From Mesostigma viride (Eukaryota > Streptophyta > Mesostigmatophyceae > Mesostigmatales > Mesostigmataceae): DNA of 64,000 nt. Each line of letters opens with the position of its first letter. Positions within the stretch are counted from its first letter, which is position 1. Made by a program: the position numbers and the translations under genes. The notes under the pieces are model-generated. The model was not told where the DNA came from and did no database searches. It saw only the letters and a program-made list of their open reading frames with translations. The DNA is taken from NCBI GenBank assembly GCA_009746045.1, contig RPFO01000138.1, forward strand, positions 62,001 to 126,000, given 5' to 3'. Below, one piece after another: positions 40,892 to 51,578 of the stretch.

Positions 40892-43800
40892 TCAGGGATG
40901 TAAGATGCCTCCTCCGCCCTATAGTCCACCTGAACCATGGCGCGAGCAAGGACATCCACCCCGAGTAGTGCGGAATATCCACACTTGTTGACCACCAGCG
41001 CATACGCGGACACGGTGGTCATGCTAGAGGCGCGCAACGGATTGAAAATCACGTTGACTTTAACCGCCGTCATAGCGTACGGCTTACTAGCCGGACCCTG
41101 CCAACCTGACACAGACACGGGGCTTTCTACTAAGCCACCGTTCTCGTAGGTCAGGTTCAGCATGGTGGCCAAGTCTGTGCTGATGACTAGCGGCTGAGCA
41201 CCGCTATCAAGCTTGACTGCGCCAACCAACGGACATGTCACCATGTCGCTCCATACATCTCCACAGGCTCCAACTGCTTGGAACGCTATGGACGGCTCAC
41301 CATTGGGGTATGGAACCACCGTGGGAACCTGGGGAACTGCACTAGTGCGCTGCTGGCTACTTGTGCTGACCACTCCCGCTTGCACCACGGGCACTGCGGC
41401 TTCTACCGGCTGACGCCCGTAGGTGACGGACTCAGAATTGCGCAAGGTGCGCACATCATGCCCATCTGCGAACAACTGGATCTCGGACACAACCGACCCC
41501 AGCCACTCAACCCCCTTCTGCCCGAAGGTGTCGACCACCTGCCGTGCTGAAAACATGGGTACGTCCACAATGAACGGCATTGGGTACACAGGCGCCAATC
41601 GCCTACGCTGCTCCAGCCCAGCAGGGTTCGCATGCTCAAAAGCAGATTGCACCCCAGCCAGCGGCATGGAAAAGGACGCGGGCAACTGCCCGGCAGGCAA
41701 CATGGGTGCCTGCTGAAAAGAAAGCGGGCTGCGTGCCTGCTTGCCTTTGGTAGCCTCCGCAGCGTTGATCTCGACGTCACCCGGCATGGGCGCCCAGAAT
41801 GGGTCCTCCCGGTACACCGTCGCGAATTGGTTGGGGGGCGCCGTCGCCTCCTCACCATGCTTGATGGCAGCCACCTGGGCTTCCATCGAGTCGGTCTTGC
41901 CCGCCATCTCGGCGAAGTGGACCGTCTTGATGCCCGCGGCTGGACACTTGTTCATCAGGTGCCACTTCGTGTCTGCCCCATGCGGCTTCGTGCAGCGGCT
42001 TGGACACTCGCGACTAAGGTGCCCATCCTTGTCGCAAAGGTAACATTTACCGCGTGACGGGGTGGGTGCGCCCAGCGCGCCTTGCACGCCCTGCGCCTCC
42101 TGAGTCCCATCCGATGACGGCGGACGACCGCCTCCGCCTCGACCACCACCGCGACCCCGACCACCGTAGCCACTGCCGCCGCCACCACGACTGACACCGC
42201 CACTGCCACCCTGACCGCCACCGCCGCTGCCACCCTGACCGCCACCGCCGCTGCCCCCGTGACCGGCGTTGCCACCACCCTGAGTGCCGACATATTCACC
42301 GCGCCCCGCACCAGGCAGCCGCTGGCCACCCTTGACCGCGATGGCCTTCTCCATCTCAGCCATCTTCTTGCGCATCTCAGCCAGCTCAGACGAGATACCC
42401 TTCTCGCCTTCCGCACGCTTCCTGAGCAGCCGCTTGAATGCTGCACAGAGAGTCACCAAAGTCCACTCCCCACCGGGCGGCTCCGGAAGATCGATGGCCA
42501 GCAGGGGCACTGCACTCCGCCATAACCGGCAAGCCTTGGTCTGCGTATAATCAGGCACTTTGCCCGCAAACGCGAGAAGCCGGTCAAGGGAGAAAGCCGG
42601 ATCCTCACCCTCGGCGACGGTGAACGCTCCATTCCATTCCGCGATGGCCTTGACGTGCTCAACTGGGTACTCCAGCCGCAGTTGCTGCCACAGCTGCTCT
42701 GCCGGGTCGACATCGAAGATGATCGAGTCGAGATCCGGTGTGCCCATGTCCGTGAGCGCAAACCATATGTCCGTGCGATGACATCGGTCCACGAGCGCTC
42801 GGTAATGCTGGACCAAAACCTGGACCTTCTTCTTGGTCAGGTCATGGAAAAAAAGGTGAATAAAATCCATCACCATCTCATGGCGAAGAGGATACCCCGA
42901 GGCATAACGATAAGTGTTACAATGAGCTCGGAAGAGCTCATAGGCTTCCTCTAAAGTCGCACCCGTGCCTGCTGAGGTGAACTTCTCGCGAAGCTCCACC
43001 TTGGGCAGCGATGGCACACGAGTGGATTCGCCATGCACGCCGTACGGCATGCGGTGGGGTCGCTGGACGTCGTCGCCCTCACCCCATGGTATGCTGGCTA
43101 CCTCCCGATCGACTTGGCCCCAGCCGAAGTCTGACCGAGTGCCGCCAAGCCTGGGCCGCCCTGCGGTGCCACCCAACGGCGTTGCTGCCGCCGTCATGGG
43201 TGGCCGACCTGTGCTAAACAAGCCACCTGATGCTCCCCCCCTGGGGGCTGCACCATACCCGCCGCGCCACGATAACGTGCCTTGGTTGGGTGCCCGTAGG
43301 TTCCCCCCCAGCGTATAAGATGCGTCGGCAGTCGACCGGGTGCCTACCCGACCGACGTTCGGCTGCAGCTCGTCATCCTGCGCCATTTCCCCGTCGCCCC
43401 GCCGTTGACCGCTTGGTCCGACGCGTGGCTGACTGGGCTCAACGTTGCGTAGTGGACCTGTCCCACTGCGCTCTTCGTCGAAGTGTCCGCGTTGGTCGCG
43501 CAGCGCCTCATGTCGCCGCGCTTCCTCGGCAGCGGCCTCCTCGTCGGCAGCCTGCCTGGCCTCGGCGTCGCGTTGGGCCGCAGCTTGGCAGGCGCGTGCA
43601 GCTTCCGTGGTTGCCTCCGCCTGCCGCCGTTGCTCAGCGCGCTCCGTAGCACGCCTCGCTTCAGCCGTAGATTCCGCGCGCTCCAAAGCAAGTCGCACAG
43701 TTTCTTCAACAAGCGTCGCCTGTTGCGATAACTGCGTCGCTTGCTGAGCTCGGAGTGCCGCCAGCTCTGCCGCTTGCTCTTGCAGCAGGCGCAGCACTTG

Positions 43801-44085
43801 GGTAAGAGCACCACCGTCCCCTGCCGAAGAAAGGGAAGGCGCTCCATTACCTAACAAAGCGGTGTCCGCACTAGTGCCGAGACGACCGCTGGGCGGGTCA
43901 GTTGCTTGACCGCCCGTAGCTGCCGGCGCTGACCCACCACTGCCTGATGCTGTGGGGTCAGTTCCTGACATGTTGATGGTGGTATCGACCCTGGAGAGCT
44001 CCTGCCCGTCGGTGTCGACGCCCGTGTTGGCACAGCCTGCGTGGCTTGCCAAAAACGCTGTGACCGACCTAGTGTGATATGACAT
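40666..44085 (-). CDS. Gag and aspartic protease (gypsy-like)
   Basis: ATG at 44085 (MSYHTRSV). A long Ala/Glu/Arg/Gln coiled coil spans about residues 85-205, a gag-like helical region follows (VLVQHYRALVDRC, PAEQLWQQLRLEYPVEHVKAI), then Gly-rich repeats (42110-42290 region), a zinc knuckle C-x2-C-x4-H-x4-C (42008-42049) and a protease motif KLDSGAQPLV near 41186-41218, ending with LLGVDVLARAMVQVDY. The last 75 residues read out of frame with pol; the true product probably shifts into the methyltransferase frame within 40666-40891. Confidence 0.85.
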   Translation of the reverse strand: MSYHTRSVTAFLASHAGCANTGVDTDGQELSRVDTTINMSGTDPTASGSGGSAPAATGGQATDPPSGRLGTSADTALLGNGAPSLSSAGDGGALTQVLRLLQEQAAELAALRAQQATQLSQQATLVEETVRLALERAESTAEARRATERAEQRRQAEATTEAARACQAAAQRDAEARQAADEEAAAEEARRHEALRDQRGHFDEERSGTGPLRNVEPSQPRVGPSGQRRGDGEMAQDDELQPNVGRVGTRSTADASYTLGGNLRAPNQGTLSWRGGYGAAPRGGASGGLFSTGRPPMTAAATPLGGTAGRPRLGGTRSDFGWGQVDREVASIPWGEGDDVQRPHRMPYGVHGESTRVPSLPKVELREKFTSAGTGATLEEAYELFRAHCNTYRYASGYPLRHEMVMDFIHLFFHDLTKKKVQVLVQHYRALVDRCHRTDIWFALTDMGTPDLDSIIFDVDPAEQLWQQLRLEYPVEHVKAIAEWNGAFTVAEGEDPAFSLDRLLAFAGKVPDYTQTKACRLWRSAVPLLAIDLPEPPGGEWTLVTLCAAFKRLLRKRAEGEKGISSELAEMRKKMAEMEKAIAVKGGQRLPGAGRGEYVGTQGGGNAGHGGSGGGGQGGSGGGGQGGSGGVSRGGGGSGYGGRGRGGGRGGGGRPPSSDGTQEAQGVQGALGAPTPSRGKCYLCDKDGHLSRECPSRCTKPHGADTKWHLMNKCPAAGIKTVHFAEMAGKTDSMEAQVAAIKHGEEATAPPNQFATVYREDPFWAPMPGDVEINAAEATKGKQARSPLSFQQAPMLPAGQLPASFSMPLAGVQSAFEHANPAGLEQRRRLAPVYPMPFIVDVPMFSARQVVDTFGQKGVEWLGSVVSEIQLFADGHDVRTLRNSESVTYGRQPVEAAVPVVQAGVVSTSSQQRTSAVPQVPTVVPYPNGEPSIAFQAVGACGDVWSDMVTCPLVGAVKLDSGAQPLVISTDLATMLNLTYENGGLVESPVSVSGWQGPASKPYAMTAVKVNVIFNPLRASSMTTVSAYALVVNKCGYSALLGVDVLARAMVQVDYRAEEASYIPDWDGAGLKRASVPVSCFSSSAGAARLNPSRLRAWWRSAWWRYGRRAHRRGTSIGRCCLSQRRALPRCARSGRWML

Positions 44086-44230
44086 AAACTGCCACAACCA
44101 CTACCAAGTAGCAACGGTCTAATCTGAAAGACTTAATGGTTGATCAGGCCACTATGTGTGCTAGTCTTCCCCAGAAAACTGCACACCGTCTCTCTTTGCT
44201 GAAATGAAAATGTTCCTTTGCAGATGGAGC

Positions 44231-44244
44231 TAGTCTCTTCGAGT
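44231..44244 (-). promoter_or_regulatory. Putative self-primer binding site of the gypsy-like element
   Basis: Sense ACTCGAAGAGACTA lies immediately inside the 5' repeat B. Its perfect 14-nt complement (TAGTCTCTTCGAGT) lies in the same repeat at 44660-44647. No tRNA-like TGG start is present. This matches the layout of self-primed elements such as Tf1, where the 5' end of the RNA primes. Confidence 0.55.
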
Positions 44245-45495
44245 AATGAAAAGAGGGCTCTCAGCCGAGGACAAGGAACTGTCCCTCGTGCCTGATGACC
44301 ACCTTCTTGATCCCCTTGTGTACCGTCGCGTGCCGCGTTTGAATATCCTTGCTGGGGCGTTAGCTAGACGCTCCAACTACTCTAATTGCGACAATATGAT
44401 GGTGCAAGAGGGTGCTTTTGCCTCCCCTGCTATAGAACAATGCTTTCACAACACACACTTTGCACAGTCTGATGATGAAGCCGCACATGCGGAATTTATT
44501 GAGAAAGTTAATACAATTACAACACGTTGATAGTCTCAATATCGATGCACTCCATGCTCACGAGCCCGCAGTTAGGCAGCGCTCCATGACATGCTACCGG
44601 CCTTGCTCCCAAGGAAAGGGAGAAACACGAAGGCCACTAACGAGAGACTCGAAGAGACTACACGCTGCGTGAGAGTCCTCTTCGACTATGAACCAAACCA
44701 TTCGTCATGCCACACGCATGACACACGCCACACTTGTCAGTCCAGCCAGGAATGCCAAAACTATCTTGCTGCCTGAACCATGCAAATAGAAACCGCATTC
44801 CAGTTGCCGTCCTGGCTTTCTACCACACATGCCAACAAAAGCAGGAAGGCATCCCGACAAATCTAAATTGCTACCCTGTTGCCGATCTCATCTCCTAGAG
44901 GCTCCGGCATTTCTGTCCCTGGGAATGTCCGACATTGAGTCACGTCCAGCAAGGTCGAAGCATAATATCCTTCAGACAATCTGCACGCTCACACCTTGCG
45001 TGTGAGTGGCCCAGCAAACATTGCGTCTAATCGTTCCTTTCTAGAAGAAATCCCTTTGTAGGGCTGCCAGCGATTTCGCATTCATTCCAGCGATCTGGCT
45101 CCGCACCGCAAATTGTCCTTTTCCATTTTCTGTCCAGTCCTCATAACGTTGACCCGCTATTCTACACCACAAAGACACCTGGCCTGTCAATAGCCTCGGC
45201 GCTGTTGAAGTCCAGCAGTCCAGCTTCAGCTCCAGCTGTCCACTAACACGCGTATGATCCTCTCGACGCTGCGCACTTGTGCTGCCGTCCGCTCAAGTCA
45301 GTGCTGCGCGCCCAGCTGTGCCTGGCCCGGCGCGCATGCACGTACACTTTCGTCCGCTCTTATGCTGCAAGTGCTAGTGTCCCCCCCCGGTCACTAGCCT
45401 TTGTCGAAAATGCGTAGAAAACAAATTCCTTGCGCACGTCACCGGTCTTGTGCATAGTGGGCGCCGCCCGGATGACATAGCTCGCGTCCGTGACA
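44245..45495 (-). repeat. Repeat B, 5' copy
   Basis: 1,251 bp; acts as the 5' terminal repeat (presumed promoter) but lacks an adjoining repeat A. It carries a second copy of the 94-codon antisense ORF at 44246-44530. Confidence 0.9.
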
Positions 45496-45499
45496 ACAT
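45496..45499 (+). repeat. Target duplication ACAT, right
   Basis: Matches 34349-34352. Confidence 0.85.
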
Positions 45500-48400
45500 G
45501 ACGCCTCACCGGGTGGACTTTGGCGATGGATTTGATCCCGCCTTCCGGCTGCGCATCACCGGCTCGGGCGGCAATCTGCATGCGGGCGGCAGGGGCCCTC
45601 TGCTTCTCCGGCTCGGCACCCCGGACGTGCACCTCGGCCCAGCTTTGTATGTCCCAGGCCTTCAGGCCCGCCTACTCTCGGTGAGCCAGCTCTTTAAAGC
45701 CGGCCATGATGTGGACTTTAAGCACCTGCGCCTCACTTTGGGGACCCGCACGTTCCCCCTCGTGGAGTGTGACGGCATTTACTTGCTCCGCGGGGTGGCG
45801 CCCCATGCCCTCGCCACATCGGCCGCCCCCGTGGACCTGATGCAGTGGCACCTGCGCCTCGGACACGCTGGCGCGGATCGTATTGCTCGGCTAGCCGCCG
45901 ACCCCGCCTCAAACATGGTGACCCACGGTCCCAAGGCTCCCACGTGTCCTTCCTGCCCTGCCGGTCACTTGCGGCGGAGCAGCTTTCCCCCCAGCACGAC
46001 GCCACGCTGCGCGACCCCTCGCCATCGCCTGCACTGCGACCTGCTAGGTCCCATGCGGACCCCTGCCGTGTTGGGGGACTGGCGGTATGTCCTGGGCATC
46101 ACGGATGAAGCCACTCGTTTTCACTGGGTTTACTTCTTGAAGACGAAGGACGCTGCCGTTGGGAGCCTGCGTCACTTCCTGGCCACGGAGATCAAGCCGT
46201 TCCGGGCGTCCGCGGCCACGGCGCCTGTGGAGCTTCGCTCCGACCAAGACGCGGTTTTCACTGGCCAGGACTGGCGCGCCGTCTGCGCCGAGTATGGCGT
46301 GCGGCAAGAGTTCTCGTCCCCCTATACGCCGGAGCAGAACGGCGTGGCGGAGCGATTCTGGGGCGTCGCAGTTAGCATGACCAGGAGCATGCTGGCGCAT
46401 GCTGGCCTCGGCAAGGAGTTCTGGGCTCTAGCCTTTGCATGCGCCATCTACATCATCAACAGGCTGCCCTGCCGCAGCAACCCGGAGCACGCAACGCCCT
46501 ACTTCCTCATGTATGGGCGCCCTGCGGATTTATCCGGCATGCGTGTGTTTGGCTGCCCCTCCCACGTCTTGGTTGAGGGGGCAGCCCGTGAGAAGTTTGA
46601 TTCTCGCGCTGAGGATGGCCTCTTCGTGGGATACAAGCTTGACTCCCCGGCCTACCTCGTATGGGTGCCCGACAAGGCGACGGGCGGCGGGCGTGTCATC
46701 GAGCGCAAGCACGTGCAGTTCGACGAGACGTGGCGCAACCGGGCCCCGCAGGCTGCGCAGTGGCTCCCGGCGGCCCCCTTTGCGGAGGCCGACCTCTTTC
46801 CCGCCGACATGCTGACTCCTGCCCCTTTGCAGTTACCCTCTGCCTCTGCCGAGGACTCTGGGGGGCCGGCAACGCCCTCCACTGCCTTGCCCGCAGGCCG
46901 TGAGGACAGCTATGTCAGCATCGGGGGGACTCCTGAGCGTTTCGTTCTCCCCCCGGCCGCCGCTGCGGCCATCCAGGCACTTGTGCGGAACGGCCCTGCT
47001 CCGACGGCTCCGGCTCCTGCCTCGGCGCCGACATCTTACCTCACCGTGTCAGATGCTCGACAGCATGCCCCTCTGTTGCGCGGACAGGCCTCTGGCCACT
47101 CGCGTTCTGCGGCGTCATATGAACACGCCGGGGCGGGGATGCCTCCGCCGCATTTGAGTACCTCGGTTGACCTGGAGAGCACGGCTGACAGCACCGGCTA
47201 TTCTCCTCCGGCGTCCCCTGGTGCCTCTGCAGGTCTCCTCCCCGTGTGGGGTTCCCGTGGTGCTGCCTTGTGTGGCGACCTTTCTCATGGCAGTAACACC
47301 CCCGCTCCCCCTGGTTTCGGGGGCGATGATGTATTGGATGACGCACTTTCTTCCTGGCCGGATCAACCTGTCACCAAGGCTGCACGGATCCACGCGCATC
47401 ACTCACTTGTCGCTGACCTGTGCTTCGCTGCTGCTTTTCATAGCCAGCCTGCGTCCGTGCCCTCCTCTCCCGCTGCCGCCCTTGCCTTGCCGGAATGGCG
47501 CACGGCCATGGAGAGTGAGCTGGCCAGCCTCCAGGAGCACCAGGTTTACGAGCTTCTGCATATGCGTGATCTTCCGCGCGGTGCCAAGCTCCTACCCACC
47601 AAGTGGGTCTTCGCCCAGAAAGCTGATGGGCGGTGCAAGGCCCGGTTTGTGTGCAAGGGGTTTGCACAGCGCGAGGGCATTGATTTCGGTGAGACTTTTG
47701 CTCCCACCGTCCGTGCTGCCACCGTGCGCCTGGGCTTGGCTCGTGCTGGCACTGCTGGCCACCCCATCCGGCAGCTGGATGTCCGCACCGCGTTCCTCTA
47801 TGCTGAGTTGGAGGAGGACGTGTATGTCCTTCCCCCCAAGGGCTTTGAGGAGCGCGACCCCACTGGCCAAACGTACCTCTGGCGCCTCCGGCGGAGCCTC
47901 TATGGGCTCAAACAGGCGCCCCGGAACTGGCACCACACGCTCCGGGACTACCTCATCCATGAGACTGGCGCTGTCCAGAGCACCACGGACACGTGTCTGT
48001 TCCTGTATGTTGGTGGTTTTGCCTTCGTCCATGTCGACGATCTCCTGGTCTCCCACTCCTCGGCGGAGTGGCTATCGCAGTGGACCCAACGGGTGTCCCA
48101 GCGCTTCCAGATCACCGAGACGGATGCCCCCTCCCTCTTTCTGGGGGTCTCCCTGGTCCTCGACCCGCCGGCGCGCACAGTTTTTCTGCACCAAGGCCCG
48201 TATCTGGAGGCCCTCGCTGAGCGCTTTGGGGTCTCCCCACGGGCGGTGAAGACGCCCGTCGTCCCCAACACCCCCCGTGGTGAGGGGGGGCTTCTCAACG
48301 CGGACGACACTCGCGTCTACCAAGCGATCACCGGGGCACTCCTGTATGCGATGGGATGCACTCGGCCTGACCTGGCATTCGCAGTCAACCTGCTGACTCA

Positions 48401-48967
48401 GAATATGAAAAACCCTACTGTAAGCGACCTTGGGCTGGCACGCCGGGTGCTTCAGTACGCGGTACACACCAAGGACCTGGGTCTGTCCTACTCGGGGCAG
48501 GGGGGGCTGGTGGCCTACTCGGATGCCGACTGGGCAAACGATCCTGTGGACCGCAAGTCAATCACTGGCAACGTGGTCATGTACCGCGGTGCTGCGGTGG
48601 AGTGGACCAGTCGCAAGCAGCCCACTCCAGCCCTGTCCACCTGTGAGGCCGAGTACATGGCCCTGTGCGGTGTCACGCAGCAGGTGGTCCCCTTCTCACC
48701 ATCACCAAGGAGTTGGGTGACCCGGCCTCAGGGCCAATTCAGGTGTTTTGCGACAACACTGGTGCTGTGGCTCTGTCACGAGACCCTGTTCACCCTCGGC
48801 GTACCAAGCACATCGACGTCAAGTACCACTACATTCGCGCGAAGGTCGCGGATGGCACCGTTCAGGTGTCTCACCTTCCTGGGGCAGCGATGATCGCCGA
48901 CATGCTCACCAAGGCACTACCTGAGCCACGTTTTGTGGAGCTCAGACACAAGTTGTTGGGTATTTGA
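45500..48967 (+). CDS. Copia pol: protease end, integrase, RT, RNase H (polyprotein part 2)
   Basis: Continues part 1 in the same frame once the nested element is removed. GAG-pre-integrase HLRLGHAG, integrase core CDLLGP, RSDQDAVF and PEQNGVAER (D, D, E), then RT (TKWVFAQK, QLDVRTAFLYAEL, SLYGLKQAPR, HVDDLLVS) and RNase H (AYSDADWAND, TCEAEYMAL, HIDVKYHYIR). One -1 shift near 48692, in a CCCC run, separates the RNase H middle from its end; the second frame stops at 48967. Integrase before RT identifies copia. Confidence 0.9.
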
Positions 48968-49098
48968 GTTACTGGCAATTAGTGATGAGACAACATAAGG
49001 ACACACTTGCTAGCCTGTGACACTGGTCCCATACTACAGTTCTTTTAGTGAACATTTGTTCTGGCTTGCTTGAGTTTGTTTTCCGGCCTGTGTGCCGA

Positions 49099-49108
49099 GT
49101 AAGGGGGG
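49099..49108 (+). promoter_or_regulatory. Copia polypurine tract
   Basis: Purine run GTAAGGGGGG abuts the 3' LTR, the expected plus-strand primer site. Confidence 0.7.
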
Positions 49109-49540
49109 TGTCAGAAGTATCGACACACCTGCCTGAAACTAGTACTTATAGTTTAGTGCTAGCTCTGGACTACATGAACGGGCATGTGCCGCATGTTTAA
49201 GTTCTGTTCCATAAGTGACCCAGTCATTCTGTGACTGACCTTGAACTTTGGTTGTGAATGGTTGGCTTGAGATCACGTTATGATTGTAACTGCCACACAG
49301 TCAGAAAAGAACCGGTTTGGTGTGGCCACGTTGTAGGTAGATCATAACTGCTACCCAGTAGCTGAGCCTGGAATTGTTTAAAAGGCGAAGCTACGCACCT
49401 TGTTTGCTCTCTTAGTACCTCACACCTCACACACTCCTGTGGTGGAACTAGCAGCCGGCCAGCTGCCGACTGAGACTTATTTTTATCTGAGTGAAATAAA
49501 GTAAAACTTTGTGGCAAACATTGTTTTCTCACTCCTAACA
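49109..49540 (+). repeat. Copia 3' LTR
   Basis: 432 bp, no difference from the 5' LTR found by eye. GATGG follows directly. Confidence 0.95.
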
Positions 49541-49545
49541 GATGG

Positions 49546-50609
49546 CATGGGCTCATGGCATGGCAGTTGGCATGGAGACGTCACCCTGGCCGCCACTCGT
49601 TTCTGTGTGAGCCGCACTGGCCCGGTACGCTCCGGTACGACGGTCGGAACTATCTCGGATATTTGTTCGTACGCAGCAGTACAAGTTCAAGCGATTCCGG
49701 ATAATGAAGCTACCAAAATCTGATTGCCTTCACATCTAAACAAAATGGCAGGTAATTTTGATCAGACCCTGATCAGACCAGGAATCACGCAACTATGAGC
49801 CTCCGCGGTAGTATGTAGCACGCCGTACGAGCCCGTTCCTGTCCCCTTATTTGCGCGGTTCCCCGTCCGGCTCCACGATATTAGACCATTATCCGGCCCT
49901 CGGCCGCTGTACAATCTCTGCCTGGCCATGACCGGCGTTGAATCCAACAACAACAACAACAACCGTCCGGCTCCGCTGGCCTGTTTGCAACGTCCCAATG
50001 CAGGCAGTCATGACTAGAGAGATGCACCATTCTTTCTCATTTCTGACGATTACGCACGCAAATTTATTTGCCGCGAGGCTGCACAGGAATTGCCGCTGCT
50101 TAAACTACTCGGCAAAGGGAAATGACAGTGAAATTTCTAGTCGCGATGCCGCTTATTTCGTCGCAATAGGCAGGGAGTCGCCGCGCGTGGACTCCTGACC
50201 TGCGACATTGTTTCGGCACATGCCCGTACCAGTCGTTTTGGAAGGGCATGAAAATGCTGCTTTGTGCGCTGACTACGTCCACACTACGTCGCTGTTCCAG
50301 AGGCGGGTGGGCGAGACAAATTCACACGTAGTACCTGGACTTAATGGGAAACCGCCTCCGTAATTGTAATGGCCGCCGCTTTGTCCGGCTGTGCCTAGCA
50401 GACTGATCTGTACCAGGAACGGTGACATTAACTCATGTGAGGTGTAATTGCAAGCATACGCGTCTAACGAGCATGGGCCAGTGCAGCGTCACGGAGAAGA
50501 ATTTAAGAAGCATGGGGCAACGCGAGAAAAGTAGTGTAAGCGTCTCTCAATCCTGCTGACCTCGGCAGGCGCATTGCTGCCGGCACGGGTGAGCTGAGAT
50601 TCTCTCCCA
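49546..50609. other. No gene recognised; 5' flank of transporter gene
   Basis: Unique sequence with a short (CAA)n run at about 49948-49970. It presumably holds the transporter promoter, but no clear TATA box was found. Confidence 0.4.
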
Positions 50610-51578
50610 ATGGCGAGGACAACTCTCGTAAAGAAGGTTTCGGTCGCGATCATCCTGATGCTTCTCGCTTGCTCCCAAGGCCTGCTCATGCAGCACTCCA
50701 AGGTGGATGGCGAGTACCCGTTCAACGTCGGTGTTGTCATCCTGACGTCGGAGATCATCAAGCTGGCCATGAGCGGGCTGATGCTGCTCCACGAGCTGCA
50801 CCGCGACCCCAAGGGCACCCAGATCACGGTGCAGTGGGAGGTGATGCGGCTGTATCCCATCCCCTCAATAATCTTTGTGCTCGTGAACAACGTGCAATTT
50901 GCGACGGTCTACTACCTGGACGCGTCCACGTTCCAGATCCTGGGCAACCTCAAGATCCCCGGCACGGGCCTCCTCTCCTGGTGGCTGCTCAAGCGGGGCA
51001 TGACGCGGCTGCAGTGGCAGGCCATGCTCGTGTTCATGCTGGGCGCGGTCATGTCGCAGATACAGGGCTGCGGCCGGCTGGAGCTCTCGGGCGCGTGGCA
51101 GGGGTACTTCATGGGGATCATGGGTGCATGCCTGTCCGCGCTGGCGGGCGTGTACACCGAGTTCCTCATGAAGAAGAACATCCACGACAGCATCAACTGG
51201 CAGAACATCCAGCTCTACTTCTTCGGTGCCGTGTTCAACCTGTTCTGGCTGCTCTGCAGCGACAACCGGCCGCAGGCGCGCGGTGAGGACGCCGCCCCCT
51301 TCAACCCCTGGTGGCTCCCCAGCTACTACCACGGCTTCACGTGGACCACTTGGGTGATCGTATTCAACTACTCGTTCGTTGGCCTGTTCATATCCTGGAT
51401 CACCAAGCACACGAACAGCCTCATCCGCGTCTACTCCACCAGCTGCGCAATGCTGCTCACCGCGGTGGCCGCCATCTTCCTCTTCAACATGCGGCCCACC
51501 GAGGAGCTGTTCCTGGGCATCACCATCTCCGCGCTGTCGCTGCGGCTCTACTTTGTGAACCTGGTGGATGACACGTAG
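50610..51578 (+). CDS. Golgi nucleotide-sugar transporter (CMP-sialic acid/UDP-galactose type), single exon
   Basis: ATG to TAG, 322 residues. About ten hydrophobic segments span the length, from VAIILMLLACSQGLL at the N-terminus to LFLGITISALSLRLYFV at the C-terminus. LVNNVQFATVYYLDASTFQIL and NLKIPGTGLLSWWLLKR match the conserved core of the SLC35A/Nuc_sug_transp family, and AGVYTEFLMKK is a second family signature. Such proteins exchange nucleotide sugars for nucleotide monophosphates across the Golgi membrane. The substrate cannot be told from sequence. The lack of introns contrasts with the reductase gene. Confidence 0.9.
   Translation: MARTTLVKKVSVAIILMLLACSQGLLMQHSKVDGEYPFNVGVVILTSEIIKLAMSGLMLLHELHRDPKGTQITVQWEVMRLYPIPSIIFVLVNNVQFATVYYLDASTFQILGNLKIPGTGLLSWWLLKRGMTRLQWQAMLVFMLGAVMSQIQGCGRLELSGAWQGYFMGIMGACLSALAGVYTEFLMKKNIHDSINWQNIQLYFFGAVFNLFWLLCSDNRPQARGEDAAPFNPWWLPSYYHGFTWTTWVIVFNYSFVGLFISWITKHTNSLIRVYSTSCAMLLTAVAAIFLFNMRPTEELFLGITISALSLRLYFVNLVDDT

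Larger units (their letters stand above)
34353..45495 (-). mobile_element. Gypsy-like element with split direct repeats, DNA methyltransferase and PHD finger
   Basis: 11,143 bp, transcribed on the minus strand. Its ends form TGTC ... GACA, with an ACAT target duplication. In the sense direction the order is B (45495-44245), internal region, A (35894-35752), B (35749-34496), A (34495-34353). The internal region encodes gag, protease, cytosine methyltransferase, RT with YIDD, RNase H, HHCC plus DDE integrase and a PHD finger. Copies of A read identical; copies of B differ by a 4-bp and a 1-bp indel, so the element is young, and younger than the copia it interrupts. Confidence 0.85.
32010..49540 (+). 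mobile_element. Ty1/copia LTR retrotransposon carrying a nested gypsy-like element
   Basis: Bounded by 432-bp LTRs that read as identical and by GATGG at 32005-32009 and 49541-49545. The 17.5-kb length includes 11,147 bp of nested element plus its target duplication, so the copia itself is about 6.4 kb. The domain order gag, protease, integrase, RT, RNase H is that of copia. Identical LTRs mean a very recent insertion. Confidence 0.95.

Noticed and set aside
34353..45495. Classification as a DIRS/tyrosine-recombinase element
   Set aside because: Repeat order fits, but the pol region has an HHCC zinc site and D, D, E integrase residues and no recombinase was seen.
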